Positions 1 to 5,729 of a stretch of 7,451 nucleotides of DNA are shown piece by piece (position 1 is the first letter of the stretch; each line of letters begins with the position of its first letter). The DNA is taken from positions 1 through 7,451 of the forward strand of contig JAGVDZ010000052.1 of assembly GCA_020058465.1 (NCBI GenBank), given 5' to 3'. Under the pieces are notes generated by a model. The model was not told the DNA's origin, did not search any database, and saw nothing but the letters and a program-made list of their open reading frames with translations. The DNA comes from Parachlamydiales bacterium. GTDB taxonomy: Bacteria > Chlamydiota > Chlamydiia > Chlamydiales > SM23-39. A program made the position numbers and the translations under genes.

Positions 1-1134
1 GATAAGAAAGACGAAGAAGAGCCAGAGCAAGAAGGGGAAGTTGCGATTTTTCTGAGTCGTAGTGATAGCATACCTCCTGAAGTAGAAAGTGGAGATGATC
101 AGTACTTTGAAGGATATATCCAAGCGCTTGTCGATATGCACTTTTCAGAGTATAGAGTCGTTGTGATCGCTCGTGATAAGGAGGTCTGGCTTGCCAACCT
201 ACCCAATAACTCGCTACTAGCTCATGCGATCACAACCTTTGTTCGAGATGTCCCAGGCGTCAGGGCTGTTCATGTCGTACGAGATACCCCTAAACATGAA
301 AAGCTGAGAGAAAAGTTTGAAAATCGCCCTCAGATGAATGGCATCTGGTTTCCACAGATGACAGAGCTCTTCCAACCTCTCGTCGCTGATCCAAGGAATG
401 TAACCTATACCCTTGGGTATCGGACAGGAGATAAGGTCGCGGGGCGTAGTGCTGTTGATATCTCTTTGGGCGATGACTTTGGCATTTATCGTTGGCTCGA
501 TCTGTTTTTACAGGGTGATATGCAGATCGGCATTGAAGCTGGTGTGTGGTCCTTATTTAATTTAGATCCCCATCCAAATCCAGATGGGGGGACGGCCTTA
601 TTGAATACTGACTTTTACTTTGGCATTCCTTTGACTTATGCCCGCGATGCATGGTCATTTCGTTTGCGAGGGTTTCATATCTCGAGCCATTTAGGGGACG
701 AGTTCATAGTCAATCATCCAGAGGTCAGGAGGTTAAATCCAAGTAGCGAATTTATCGATTTTACCGCCTCGTATCAGCTCACCAATGGTATTCGGTTTTA
801 TGCATTTCCCGGTGCTATTGTGCATAGTGATCCTACGTTTCGTTGGAAACCCTTTTACGTGCAATATGGCACTGAGGTACGATTCGGAGGCAGTAAGTTT
901 CGATTTCACAAGCTCTACGGAACTTTTTTAATGGCGATGCATTGGAGAAATTTTCAAGAGCTTTCTTGGGATTTTGATGGAACCTACCTCTTTGGTTATG
1001 AGGTGAGTAAACTTCAAGGTATAGGAAGAAAAATTCGGGTCTATGCGCGCTATCACCACGGTTACTCCCTCGAAGGGCAGTTTTCTAAGCAAAAAACTCA
1101 TTATGGGGAGTTTAATCTTAACTACGGCTTTTAG
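1..1134 (+). CDS. BON-like + DUF1207 outer-membrane barrel protein (5' partial)
   Basis: The frame is open from base 1 to the TAG at 1132-1134 (377 codons visible), so the start lies left of the window; the ATG at 136 is internal because it would cut a domain. Codons 1-13 form an acidic linker rich in Glu, Asp and Lys. Codons about 38-95 (nt 112-285) resemble a BON domain: a beta strand RVVVIARDKEVWLANLP, a helix, then the typical ending VPGVRAVHVV. From about codon 116 (LFQPLVADPRNVTYTLGYR) to the end it matches what I know of DUF1207, an uncharacterised family recalled as mostly chlamydial and about 400 residues long. The second half has alternating strands with many Tyr, Trp and Phe and ends in LNYGF, a C-terminal Phe typical of outer-membrane barrels inserted by BamA. 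An outer-membrane location with a periplasmic BON-like part is inference; the ligand or function is unknown. The signal peptide, if any, is off the window. Confidence 0.82.
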   Translation, partial: DKKDEEEPEQEGEVAIFLSRSDSIPPEVESGDDQYFEGYIQALVDMHFSEYRVVVIARDKEVWLANLPNNSLLAHAITTFVRDVPGVRAVHVVRDTPKHEKLREKFENRPQMNGIWFPQMTELFQPLVADPRNVTYTLGYRTGDKVAGRSAVDISLGDDFGIYRWLDLFLQGDMQIGIEAGVWSLFNLDPHPNPDGGTALLNTDFYFGIPLTYARDAWSFRLRGFHISSHLGDEFIVNHPEVRRLNPSSEFIDFTASYQLTNGIRFYAFPGAIVHSDPTFRWKPFYVQYGTEVRFGGSKFRFHKLYGTFLMAMHWRNFQELSWDFDGTYLFGYEVSKLQGIGRKIRVYARYHHGYSLEGQFSKQKTHYGEFNLNYGF

Positions 1135-2197
1135 TTCGATTCTTTGGGGACGAGTGGAGCTTTTTTGTGATTGGATTCCAGATGCCAAGGGAGGGGATTT
1201 ATTCCATTTTGATCCTCAGCATCGAGAAACTGATATGTCCCTTTTGTCCAGGATTGCTTACCGCTTTTCCTTGGCAGGGGAAGAGGTCATCAGTTGGGAT
1301 TTGTCTCACTATCGACCCAGTTTGATGACATGGGCAGAGATACACTCTAGGTCGGATGCGTTAGATTGGGTGAGGGCCTCGATGCATCTTACCAAACCTG
1401 ATCATGAATCTTGCCTCTACTGGATTTTTTGGAGTTTCGGGTCTCTAGTTCAAAAGTTGACCTTTTCTCAAGTGCCTAAAGAGAAAATGATCTTGATTTT
1501 GTGGGAACCTCCAACAGTGCAACCTTGGGCATATGAAGCGAGGATTTTAGATCAATTTGGCAAGGTTTTTACATGGCATGATGGGTTAGTGGATGGTAGA
1601 AAATTTTTTAAAATCCACTATCCAATTCTGCAACTGAGGCGACGAGATATCCAGTCATTTGAGGATAAGAAGTTTTGTGTGATGGTAGCAAGACGTCTTT
1701 CTAGCCAACATCCACAAGAGCTTTATTCGAAGAGAGAGCAGATGATCCGTTTTTTTGAACAGTATCCCGAGGAATTTGATCTTTATGGCCACTACTGGGA
1801 GAAGAGACAATACCGAAGTTGGAAAGGTGTCTGGGAGGGAGAAAAGGGGGATTTGCTGAAAAGGTACAAATTTTGTATCTGCTATGAGAACATGAGAGAT
1901 ATCCCGGGGTATGTTACAGAAAAAATATTTGATTGCTTAGCTGCAGGGGTCATTCCAATCTATTGGGGTGCCTCCAATATTGAGAAGTATGTCCCCCCAG
2001 ATTGTTGGATCGACCGGCGTCAGTTTGCATCTGAAGAGGCCCTCTATACATTTCTCAAGTCCATAGATAGTGAGATGTATCAGAAGTACTTGGATCGAGC
2101 TGAGATATTTTTGACATCCAAAGAAGCTCAACTATTCAGTCATGATCACTTTGTCGAAAGTATGTTTAAGGCTCTCCAACCACAAAGCCAAGATTGA
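1103..2197 (+). CDS. Glycosyltransferase family 10 (fucosyltransferase-like)
   Basis: Predicted GT10 enzyme, a family that moves L-fucose from GDP-fucose to an acceptor sugar, usually GlcNAc in an alpha-1,3/1,4 linkage. The donor-binding signature is clear at nt 1865-2010: YKFCICYENMRDIPGYVTEK followed by IFDCLAAGVIPIYWG, with the family Glu-Asn pair (E at 1886, N at 1889) and the GYVTEK loop (1907-1924). An upstream block with VARRLSS, KREQMIRFF and DLYGHYW matches the segment before it in the family. Length of about 350-364 aa is normal. The start is uncertain. ATG 1043 would overlap the upstream gene by 92 bp, ATG 1103 by 32 bp; both have poor ribosome sites. GTG 1154, after GGGGA, avoids overlap and gives a family-like start (xELFCDWIPDAKGG). 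If 1103 is used, the first 17 residues look hydrophobic, which may be an accident of reading the overlapped gene in another frame. The acceptor, and whether the cell makes GDP-fucose, cannot be seen. Surface glycan decoration is the likely role (inference). Confidence 0.87.
   Translation: MGSLILTTAFSSILWGRVELFCDWIPDAKGGDLFHFDPQHRETDMSLLSRIAYRFSLAGEEVISWDLSHYRPSLMTWAEIHSRSDALDWVRASMHLTKPDHESCLYWIFWSFGSLVQKLTFSQVPKEKMILILWEPPTVQPWAYEARILDQFGKVFTWHDGLVDGRKFFKIHYPILQLRRRDIQSFEDKKFCVMVARRLSSQHPQELYSKREQMIRFFEQYPEEFDLYGHYWEKRQYRSWKGVWEGEKGDLLKRYKFCICYENMRDIPGYVTEKIFDCLAAGVIPIYWGASNIEKYVPPDCWIDRRQFASEEALYTFLKSIDSEMYQKYLDRAEIFLTSKEAQLFSHDHFVESMFKALQPQSQD
2166..2197. other. Convergent 3' overlap of GT10 and LOG-like genes
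   Basis: The plus-strand glycosyltransferase ends with TGA at 2195-2197 and the minus-strand LOG-like gene ends with TAA at 2166-2168 (complement). Their coding ends therefore share 32 bp, encoding the last ten residues of each. No symmetrical terminator hairpin with T tracts is visible in the overlap, so transcripts from the two strands probably run into each other or end inside the opposite gene. Confidence 0.75.
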
Positions 2198-4040
2198 ACA
2201 CTGGACCTGTTTTGCCAATGTCGAGCTTTCCCTCGAAGAACTGTTGATAGATTCGAAGGCCTTGGGCTGCAGTTTCTATGCAGTAAAAGCAGTTAGAGAG
2301 CCATTCAGAGCCTTTGGTAGTTCCTGTCTTCATATTAAGTTGAAAGCGGGATGTGATTTTTTCTTTCCAATAGGAGGAAGGGCCGAACAGAAGGACGGGA
2401 CTAGGGGAGCAGGCGCCTGTCTTGCGTCGGACTTCTTCAAGGGAGAATTCAAAATCCATACCGATGCCACCGGGCAAGAAAATAGGAAGATCTAGATAAA
2501 ATTCAGCCTGTCTCTCCACGAGTCGATCGAGACGGTAGGTCATTTTAGCGTCGATATGAGAATTTTGTTTTTGTTCGTTAAGTACACGCTGAGACTCCTT
2601 GGCTTGGAAGTCGACAATATTGGCACAGGATAGGATGCCTACTTTTTTAGCCACACGATTGCCCACTTCCATGGCTCCGGGTCCTCCGCCAGTAATTAAG
2701 GCTAAGAATGTTTTAGGATTACAGAAAGGGTGCTGACAGCTTGGCTGCATATGGAGCAGTCCCTCTAAGAGAGCCTCTAGTTCGGCCTCGAAGGCCCCTT
2801 CTTGTAAGTTAGACCCATATACGCCGAGTAAAGTAGCATTTCGATACATCTCCACGAGAGGCAAGGGGACAAACATTCCTGAATCAGTATTGGGTTTATG
2901 GATATATTGAAGAATTTGAGATGAAGAAGAATCAACCCAATACACAGGGATGCCAAATTTAGCCAAATCAACGAGCATGGAACGGTCTTCGTGAGAAAAG
3001 AAGACACCATGAGAGCAAGAGGGGTATTGAAAGTAGAGCCTCTTCATGCACTTGGAGACCTCTTCACTCAAAAGCATTCTCTTCAAAAGAGGTGTTGGAA
3101 AGTGGCGAGAAAATAAAACCCCCTGCGATGTAATCCACCCTCGTTCGATGGCCTGTAGGAAAGGGTATTGAGGCTGGTGTTCGATATATTTTTCGACAGC
3201 AAGAGCTTGCCTTGCCGGGTGAGAAAGGCCCGGAAAGTCATGCTTCAACGGTTCCTTGATGATCCAATCTCGATTTGTTAGATGGGTCATCTGTGTTCCC
3301 TTGACAACGAATGTAGAGGCGAGCTGTGTCAGGGATCCTGGAGCTGTTTCAAATGCTTTTCTTACGTTCTCTGGATTTTCTAGGGCAGAGGTGAGTTGGT
3401 CTCGATCGGAGAAAAAAACATACTCTCTGTGGGGTTCTAGTGTGTAAAATTCAAGAGGGATATCGTCGATGATTTGCTCACTTTTCCCGTAGAGTTCGTA
3501 GATATCGCCCGATGCTGTCGTGTCGGGCTGAAGGACAGATGCTGAGGCGTGACGGAATCCGGCAGGTAAAAGATTATCGACGACACGAGCGTACACAGTG
3601 CGAATGTGCAGTGGGGATGTTTTGACTAAAAGCAGTTTTTCTTGAGGAAGAAAACGGGGTTGATCTTGTTGCCAAAGGTGATGGAGGTGGAGCATTTGTC
3701 TTGTGTGGGGCATGTTATGCACTAAGGCTTTGGCAAGTGTGGGAAGAAATCCGTAGATTGTAGGTTCGTAGTCTACGACCCCATTTTTGAGTGTGATGAA
3801 AGCCACGGTGCGCCCGTCGATCTTCTCGAGGATTAAGTCGCCACTACCCTCTAATCCTCCAAGGGATAAAAGAGGCCGGCCTCTTCGGTCTGAGCGACCA
3901 AACATGCGCATGAGATAGTCAGGATCTCGGACCCGTCTTCTCTCGTCAGCGGCAAAAAGTTTTCCTATGAAGCAGCCCTTGGTAAGCAGTGCCAACATGG
4001 CAATACCCAAAGGAGTATAGGCGGTAATTTCAATATGCAC
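2166..4040 (-). CDS. Large LOG/PpnN-like Rossmann protein, main reading frame (5' end displaced by frameshift)
   Basis: The intact part of a long gene; 624 codons if read from GTG 4040, the only in-frame ATG, GTG or TTG near the 5' end. The C-terminal third carries the two nucleotide-binding motifs of the LOG (lysine decarboxylase-like) family: GGGPGAMEVGNRVAKK at residues 451-466 and PGGIGMDFE at 523-531, followed by the helix SLEEVRRKTG. Known members (LOG, PpnN) are nucleoside 5'-monophosphate phosphoribohydrolases that cleave the N-glycosidic bond; the canonical PGGxGTxxE is kept except that Thr is Met here, so activity is not certain. Residues 1-440 match no domain I recognise. LOG proteins are normally about 180-250 aa, so this is a long architecture; I recall Chlamydia CT387 as the likely counterpart. 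No signal peptide is visible, so it is probably cytosolic. GTG 4040 is probably not the true start: the frame continues upstream, protein-like, to a TGA at 4284-4286. The stop TAA at 2166-2168 lies inside the convergent glycosyltransferase gene. Confidence 0.8.
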   Translation of the reverse strand: MHIEITAYTPLGIAMLALLTKGCFIGKLFAADERRRVRDPDYLMRMFGRSDRRGRPLLSLGGLEGSGDLILEKIDGRTVAFITLKNGVVDYEPTIYGFLPTLAKALVHNMPHTRQMLHLHHLWQQDQPRFLPQEKLLLVKTSPLHIRTVYARVVDNLLPAGFRHASASVLQPDTTASGDIYELYGKSEQIIDDIPLEFYTLEPHREYVFFSDRDQLTSALENPENVRKAFETAPGSLTQLASTFVVKGTQMTHLTNRDWIIKEPLKHDFPGLSHPARQALAVEKYIEHQPQYPFLQAIERGWITSQGVLFSRHFPTPLLKRMLLSEEVSKCMKRLYFQYPSCSHGVFFSHEDRSMLVDLAKFGIPVYWVDSSSSQILQYIHKPNTDSGMFVPLPLVEMYRNATLLGVYGSNLQEGAFEAELEALLEGLLHMQPSCQHPFCNPKTFLALITGGGPGAMEVGNRVAKKVGILSCANIVDFQAKESQRVLNEQKQNSHIDAKMTYRLDRLVERQAEFYLDLPIFLPGGIGMDFEFSLEEVRRKTGACSPSPVLLFGPSSYWKEKITSRFQLNMKTGTTKGSEWLSNCFYCIETAAQGLRIYQQFFEGKLDIGKTGPVFNLGFVVGEP

Positions 4041-4296
4041 CTCGGCCCTTTGGCATCGAGAATCTAACTCGAGATCCAGTGTGATTGCATTGAGACCTAG
4101 TTGAGCGAGTGTGCTTTTGAAATTGAATACGACCCACGTTGGATCGATCGTAAAGCCTACAAAGTTAGGATCTATCTGCTCGATGATGATGTAAGCTTCG
4201 GCATGTCTCTCGTCGATCGAGTGGAGTTTTGAGATGCTCCCATCGGGGGTCCAAGTCGTAGTGGGTTGGGTGTAAAAAGTGGCTCATAGGCTTCAT
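4041..4296 (-). pseudogene. Displaced N-terminal coding segment of the LOG-like gene (apparent frameshift)
   Basis: Two frames share this stretch. The frame of the main gene is open from 4283 to 4041 and reads like protein (AEAYIIIEQIDPNFVGFTID, then PTWVVFNFKSTLAQLGLNAI), but has no ATG, GTG or TTG before its TGA at 4284-4286. The neighbouring frame begins with ATG 4296 or ATG 4287 (MKPMSHFLHPTHYDLDPRW, then EHLKTPLDRRE) and ends at TAA 4165-4167. Joining them needs one extra base or a loss of two, modulo 3. The + strand holds a tandem TCGATCGA at 4213-4220; dropping one TCGA copy gives a smooth join EHLKTPLDERHAEAYIII and a protein of about 705 aa from ATG 4287. Other possible sites are the run of five G at 4245-4249 (+) and the T run in the CAC TTT TTA codons just after ATG 4287. 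This could be a real mutation, an assembly error or, less likely, programmed frameshifting. Confidence 0.66.
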
Positions 4297-4376
4297 TGGG
4301 ACATGGCTAAATGTGGTTTTTTTTAAGTCTATTCTAGTGCAGATATGTATAGCTATCATTCCCTATTTTTGCCAGA
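4288..4376. promoter_or_regulatory. Divergent intergenic region with possible promoters for both directions
   Basis: AT-rich gap between the minus-strand LOG-like gene and the plus-strand MYG1 operon. For the plus strand, TTTAAG (4322-4327) and TATGTA (4344-4349) are separated by 16 bp and could be a weak sigma-70-type promoter. For the minus strand, TATACA (complement of 4346-4351) lies 17 bp from TGGCAA (complement of 4369-4374), a poor -35. The two candidate -10 boxes overlap, which would couple the divergent units. A run of eight T (about 4317-4324) sits next to them. The matches are partial and no operator was recognised; treat as inference from position and composition. Confidence 0.35.
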
Positions 4377-4399
4377 ATGGGGGGCTTGATTGGGAGAGC

Positions 4400-4405
4400 G
4401 GAAGG
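4400..4405 (+). promoter_or_regulatory. Ribosome binding site favouring GTG 4413 for the MYG1 gene
   Basis: GGAAGG lies 7 bases before GTG 4413, a good Shine-Dalgarno match and spacing. The in-frame ATG at 4377 has only CCAGA before it and would add 12 residues (MGGLIGRAEGFP) that resemble nothing in the family. This decides the start in favour of GTG, though ATG 4377 cannot be excluded. Confidence 0.5.
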
Positions 4406-4412
4406 TTTTCCG

Positions 4413-5303
4413 GTGCACAAGGAAGAACTGGGTCGTCGTAGACGAAGAAGCTTTGGAACCCACAGTGGCTCCTTTCACGCGGATGAAGTTACAGCATGTG
4501 CTCTTCTATTGCTTGTAGATCTTATTGAAGTGAGTCAGATTATAAGGACAAGAGATTTGAGTCGGTTGGACTTATGCCAATACGTTTGCGATGTTGGCGG
4601 TGTTTATGATGTGAAGAGTCTGCGCTTTGATCACCATCAGGCAGATTACATAGGTCCTTTAAGTAGCGCTGGTATGGTCTTAGCTTATTTAAGACAAGAG
4701 GGGATCTTGGAAGATCACTTTGGAGACTATCTAAAGAAAAGTCTTATCGATGGGATCGATGCTCATGATAACGGCGTGGTGGGGACAACACCTGGAGTTA
4801 CCTCCTTTTCTCAGGTTGCGTCGAGTTTTGCACCGGTTCGTTATGATGCCCCGGAAGAGGCGATGGGAGCTGCCTTTATGGAAGCTGTCCAGTTTGTTTT
4901 AACCTACCTTCGTAAGTTGCAAGAAAGGTTTGTCTACACGGCTAGTTGCAAGGCTTCTGTTCAGAGGGCGATGGAAGGGAGAGGGCCGGTGTTGATCTTT
5001 TCTGAATCGATTCCTTGGTTGGAAAGTTTTTTCGAGATGGGAGGTAAAGACCACCCTGCTCTTTTCGTCTTAATGCCAGCGGGAGATCATTGGAAGCTTA
5101 GAGGTATTCCTCCGACACTTGACGAACGGATGAAAGTGCGTCGCCCGTTCCCTTCCGATTGGGCTGGCCTGCACGATGAAGATTTAGAGGCAGTGTCGGG
5201 TATTTCTGGAGCCATTTTCTGTCATAAGGGACGTTTTATATCTATATGGGAGACCAAAGACAGTGCCGAAAAAGCGTTAGATTGTGTTCTGAGCAAGCCT
5301 TAA
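4413..5303 (+). CDS. MYG1 family (UPF0160) DHH-type phosphoesterase
   Basis: MYG1 family protein, often called a metal-dependent hydrolase. Eukaryotic MYG1 is reported as a 3'-5' RNA exonuclease; the bacterial role is not settled. Numbered from GTG 4413 (296 aa, normal length), the metal-site motifs run in order: THSGSFHADEV at 16-26 (H17, H22, D24), DVGG at 60-63, RFDHHQ at 71-76 (the DHH motif), SSAGMVL soon after, and DGIDAHDNG at 113-121. The C-terminal signature GAIFCHKGRFISIWETKDSA starts at 266. All expected acidic and histidine ligands are present, so the enzyme looks active. There is no signal peptide, so it is probably cytosolic. Five consecutive Arg (8-12) sit just before the first motif. 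If ATG 4377 is used instead, the protein is 308 aa. It is the first gene of a probable three-gene operon, with the HIT gene 17 bp downstream. I recall Chlamydia CT386 as the likely ortholog. Confidence 0.9.
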   Translation: MHKEELGRRRRRSFGTHSGSFHADEVTACALLLLVDLIEVSQIIRTRDLSRLDLCQYVCDVGGVYDVKSLRFDHHQADYIGPLSSAGMVLAYLRQEGILEDHFGDYLKKSLIDGIDAHDNGVVGTTPGVTSFSQVASSFAPVRYDAPEEAMGAAFMEAVQFVLTYLRKLQERFVYTASCKASVQRAMEGRGPVLIFSESIPWLESFFEMGGKDHPALFVLMPAGDHWKLRGIPPTLDERMKVRRPFPSDWAGLHDEDLEAVSGISGAIFCHKGRFISIWETKDSAEKALDCVLSKP

Positions 5304-5320
5304 AAAACTCTTGGAGGTGA

Positions 5321-5656
5321 ATGACAACTGTATTTCAACAGATTATCGATGGGAAGTTGCCCGCCACCAAAGTGTGGGAGAGTGATACAATCTTAGCGAT
5401 TCGAGATCTTCACCCGGTGGCTCCTGTTCACGTTTTGATTCTTCCAAAGAAAGCTGTTTCTAATCTAGATTCACTTGAAGAGAAGGATTGGCCTTTGATG
5501 CTTGAAGTCGTCAAGGCGGCGCAACTGATTGCTCAACAGGAGGGAATTGCAGGGGCCTACCGTCTATTGACGAATTGTGGGCGTGAGGCTGGGCAAACGA
5601 TCTTCCATCTTCATTTTCATCTGATTGGAGGACGGATGCTTGGGGCTTTAGGCTAA
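5321..5656 (+). CDS. HIT family nucleotide hydrolase (HINT-like)
   Basis: Small HIT-superfamily protein of 111 aa, the usual HINT length. These enzymes hydrolyse or transfer nucleotide monophosphates from substrates such as aminoacyl- or phosphoramidate-AMP through the middle His of the triad. Visible features in order: the N-terminal FQQIIDGKLPATKVWESD block, the strand-turn HPVAPVHVLILPKK, the YRLLTNCGREAGQTIFH loop, and the triad HLHFHL at residues 96-101 (H96, H98, H100, where H98 would be nucleophile). The start ATG 5321 follows GGAGG at 5313-5317, a strong ribosome site at short spacing. It lies 17 bp after the MYG1 stop, which suggests co-transcription. The extreme C-terminus (GGRMLGALG) lacks the Trp-Pro-Pro-Gly seen in many HINT proteins, but nothing catalytic is missing. 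No signal peptide, so cytosolic. Likely counterpart of Chlamydia CT385, often named ycfF there (recall). The native substrate is unknown. Confidence 0.93.
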   Translation: MTTVFQQIIDGKLPATKVWESDTILAIRDLHPVAPVHVLILPKKAVSNLDSLEEKDWPLMLEVVKAAQLIAQQEGIAGAYRLLTNCGREAGQTIFHLHFHLIGGRMLGALG

Positions 5657-5729
5657 TACCAAATACAACGTAGAGTTTCTGGCGTAGTTTTATTGCCAAA
5701 TACTTGCTGATTCCTTACACAGAGGCATT
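5657..5729 (+). other. Short intergenic spacer between HIT and HEAT genes
   Basis: 73 bp with no ORF, no hairpin with a T run, and no convincing promoter. TTGCCA at 5693-5698 with TACACA at 5716-5721 (17 bp apart) would start transcription almost on the ATG, so I do not call it. It holds only the ribosome site AGAGG at 5721-5725. This is compatible with read-through from the MYG1-HIT operon. Confidence 0.5.

Noticed and set aside
136..1134. ATG 136 as the start of the DUF1207 gene
   Set aside because: The frame is open and protein-like back to base 1, and ATG 136 lies inside the BON-like domain, so it is an internal Met of a gene cut by the window edge.
2142..2495. Plus-strand 117-codon ORF
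   Set aside because: It lies antisense to the LOG domain and overlaps the glycosyltransferase end. Its translation has no recognisable motif, while the opposite strand carries PGGIGMDFE.
4165..4287. Programmed +1 frameshift site in the LOG-like gene
   Set aside because: No known shift element is seen, such as a CUU UGA stop context with an upstream Shine-Dalgarno. The tandem TCGA offers a simpler mutational or assembly explanation. It is not excluded, only less likely.
4302..4324. Terminator: ACAT/ATGT stem followed by eight T
   Set aside because: The stem is only four base pairs, AT-rich, and no plus-strand gene ends upstream of it. It is more likely just part of the AT-rich promoter region.
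4165..4359. Independent small minus-strand gene of 64 codons
   Set aside because: Its part from ATG 4296 or 4287 is better explained as the displaced N-terminus of the LOG-like gene. The upstream portion to 4359 has no ribosome site and no recognisable features.
5693..5721. Promoter TTGCCA-17-TACACA before the HEAT gene
   Set aside because: The -10 is a poor match and transcription would begin about two bases before the ATG, losing the ribosome site.
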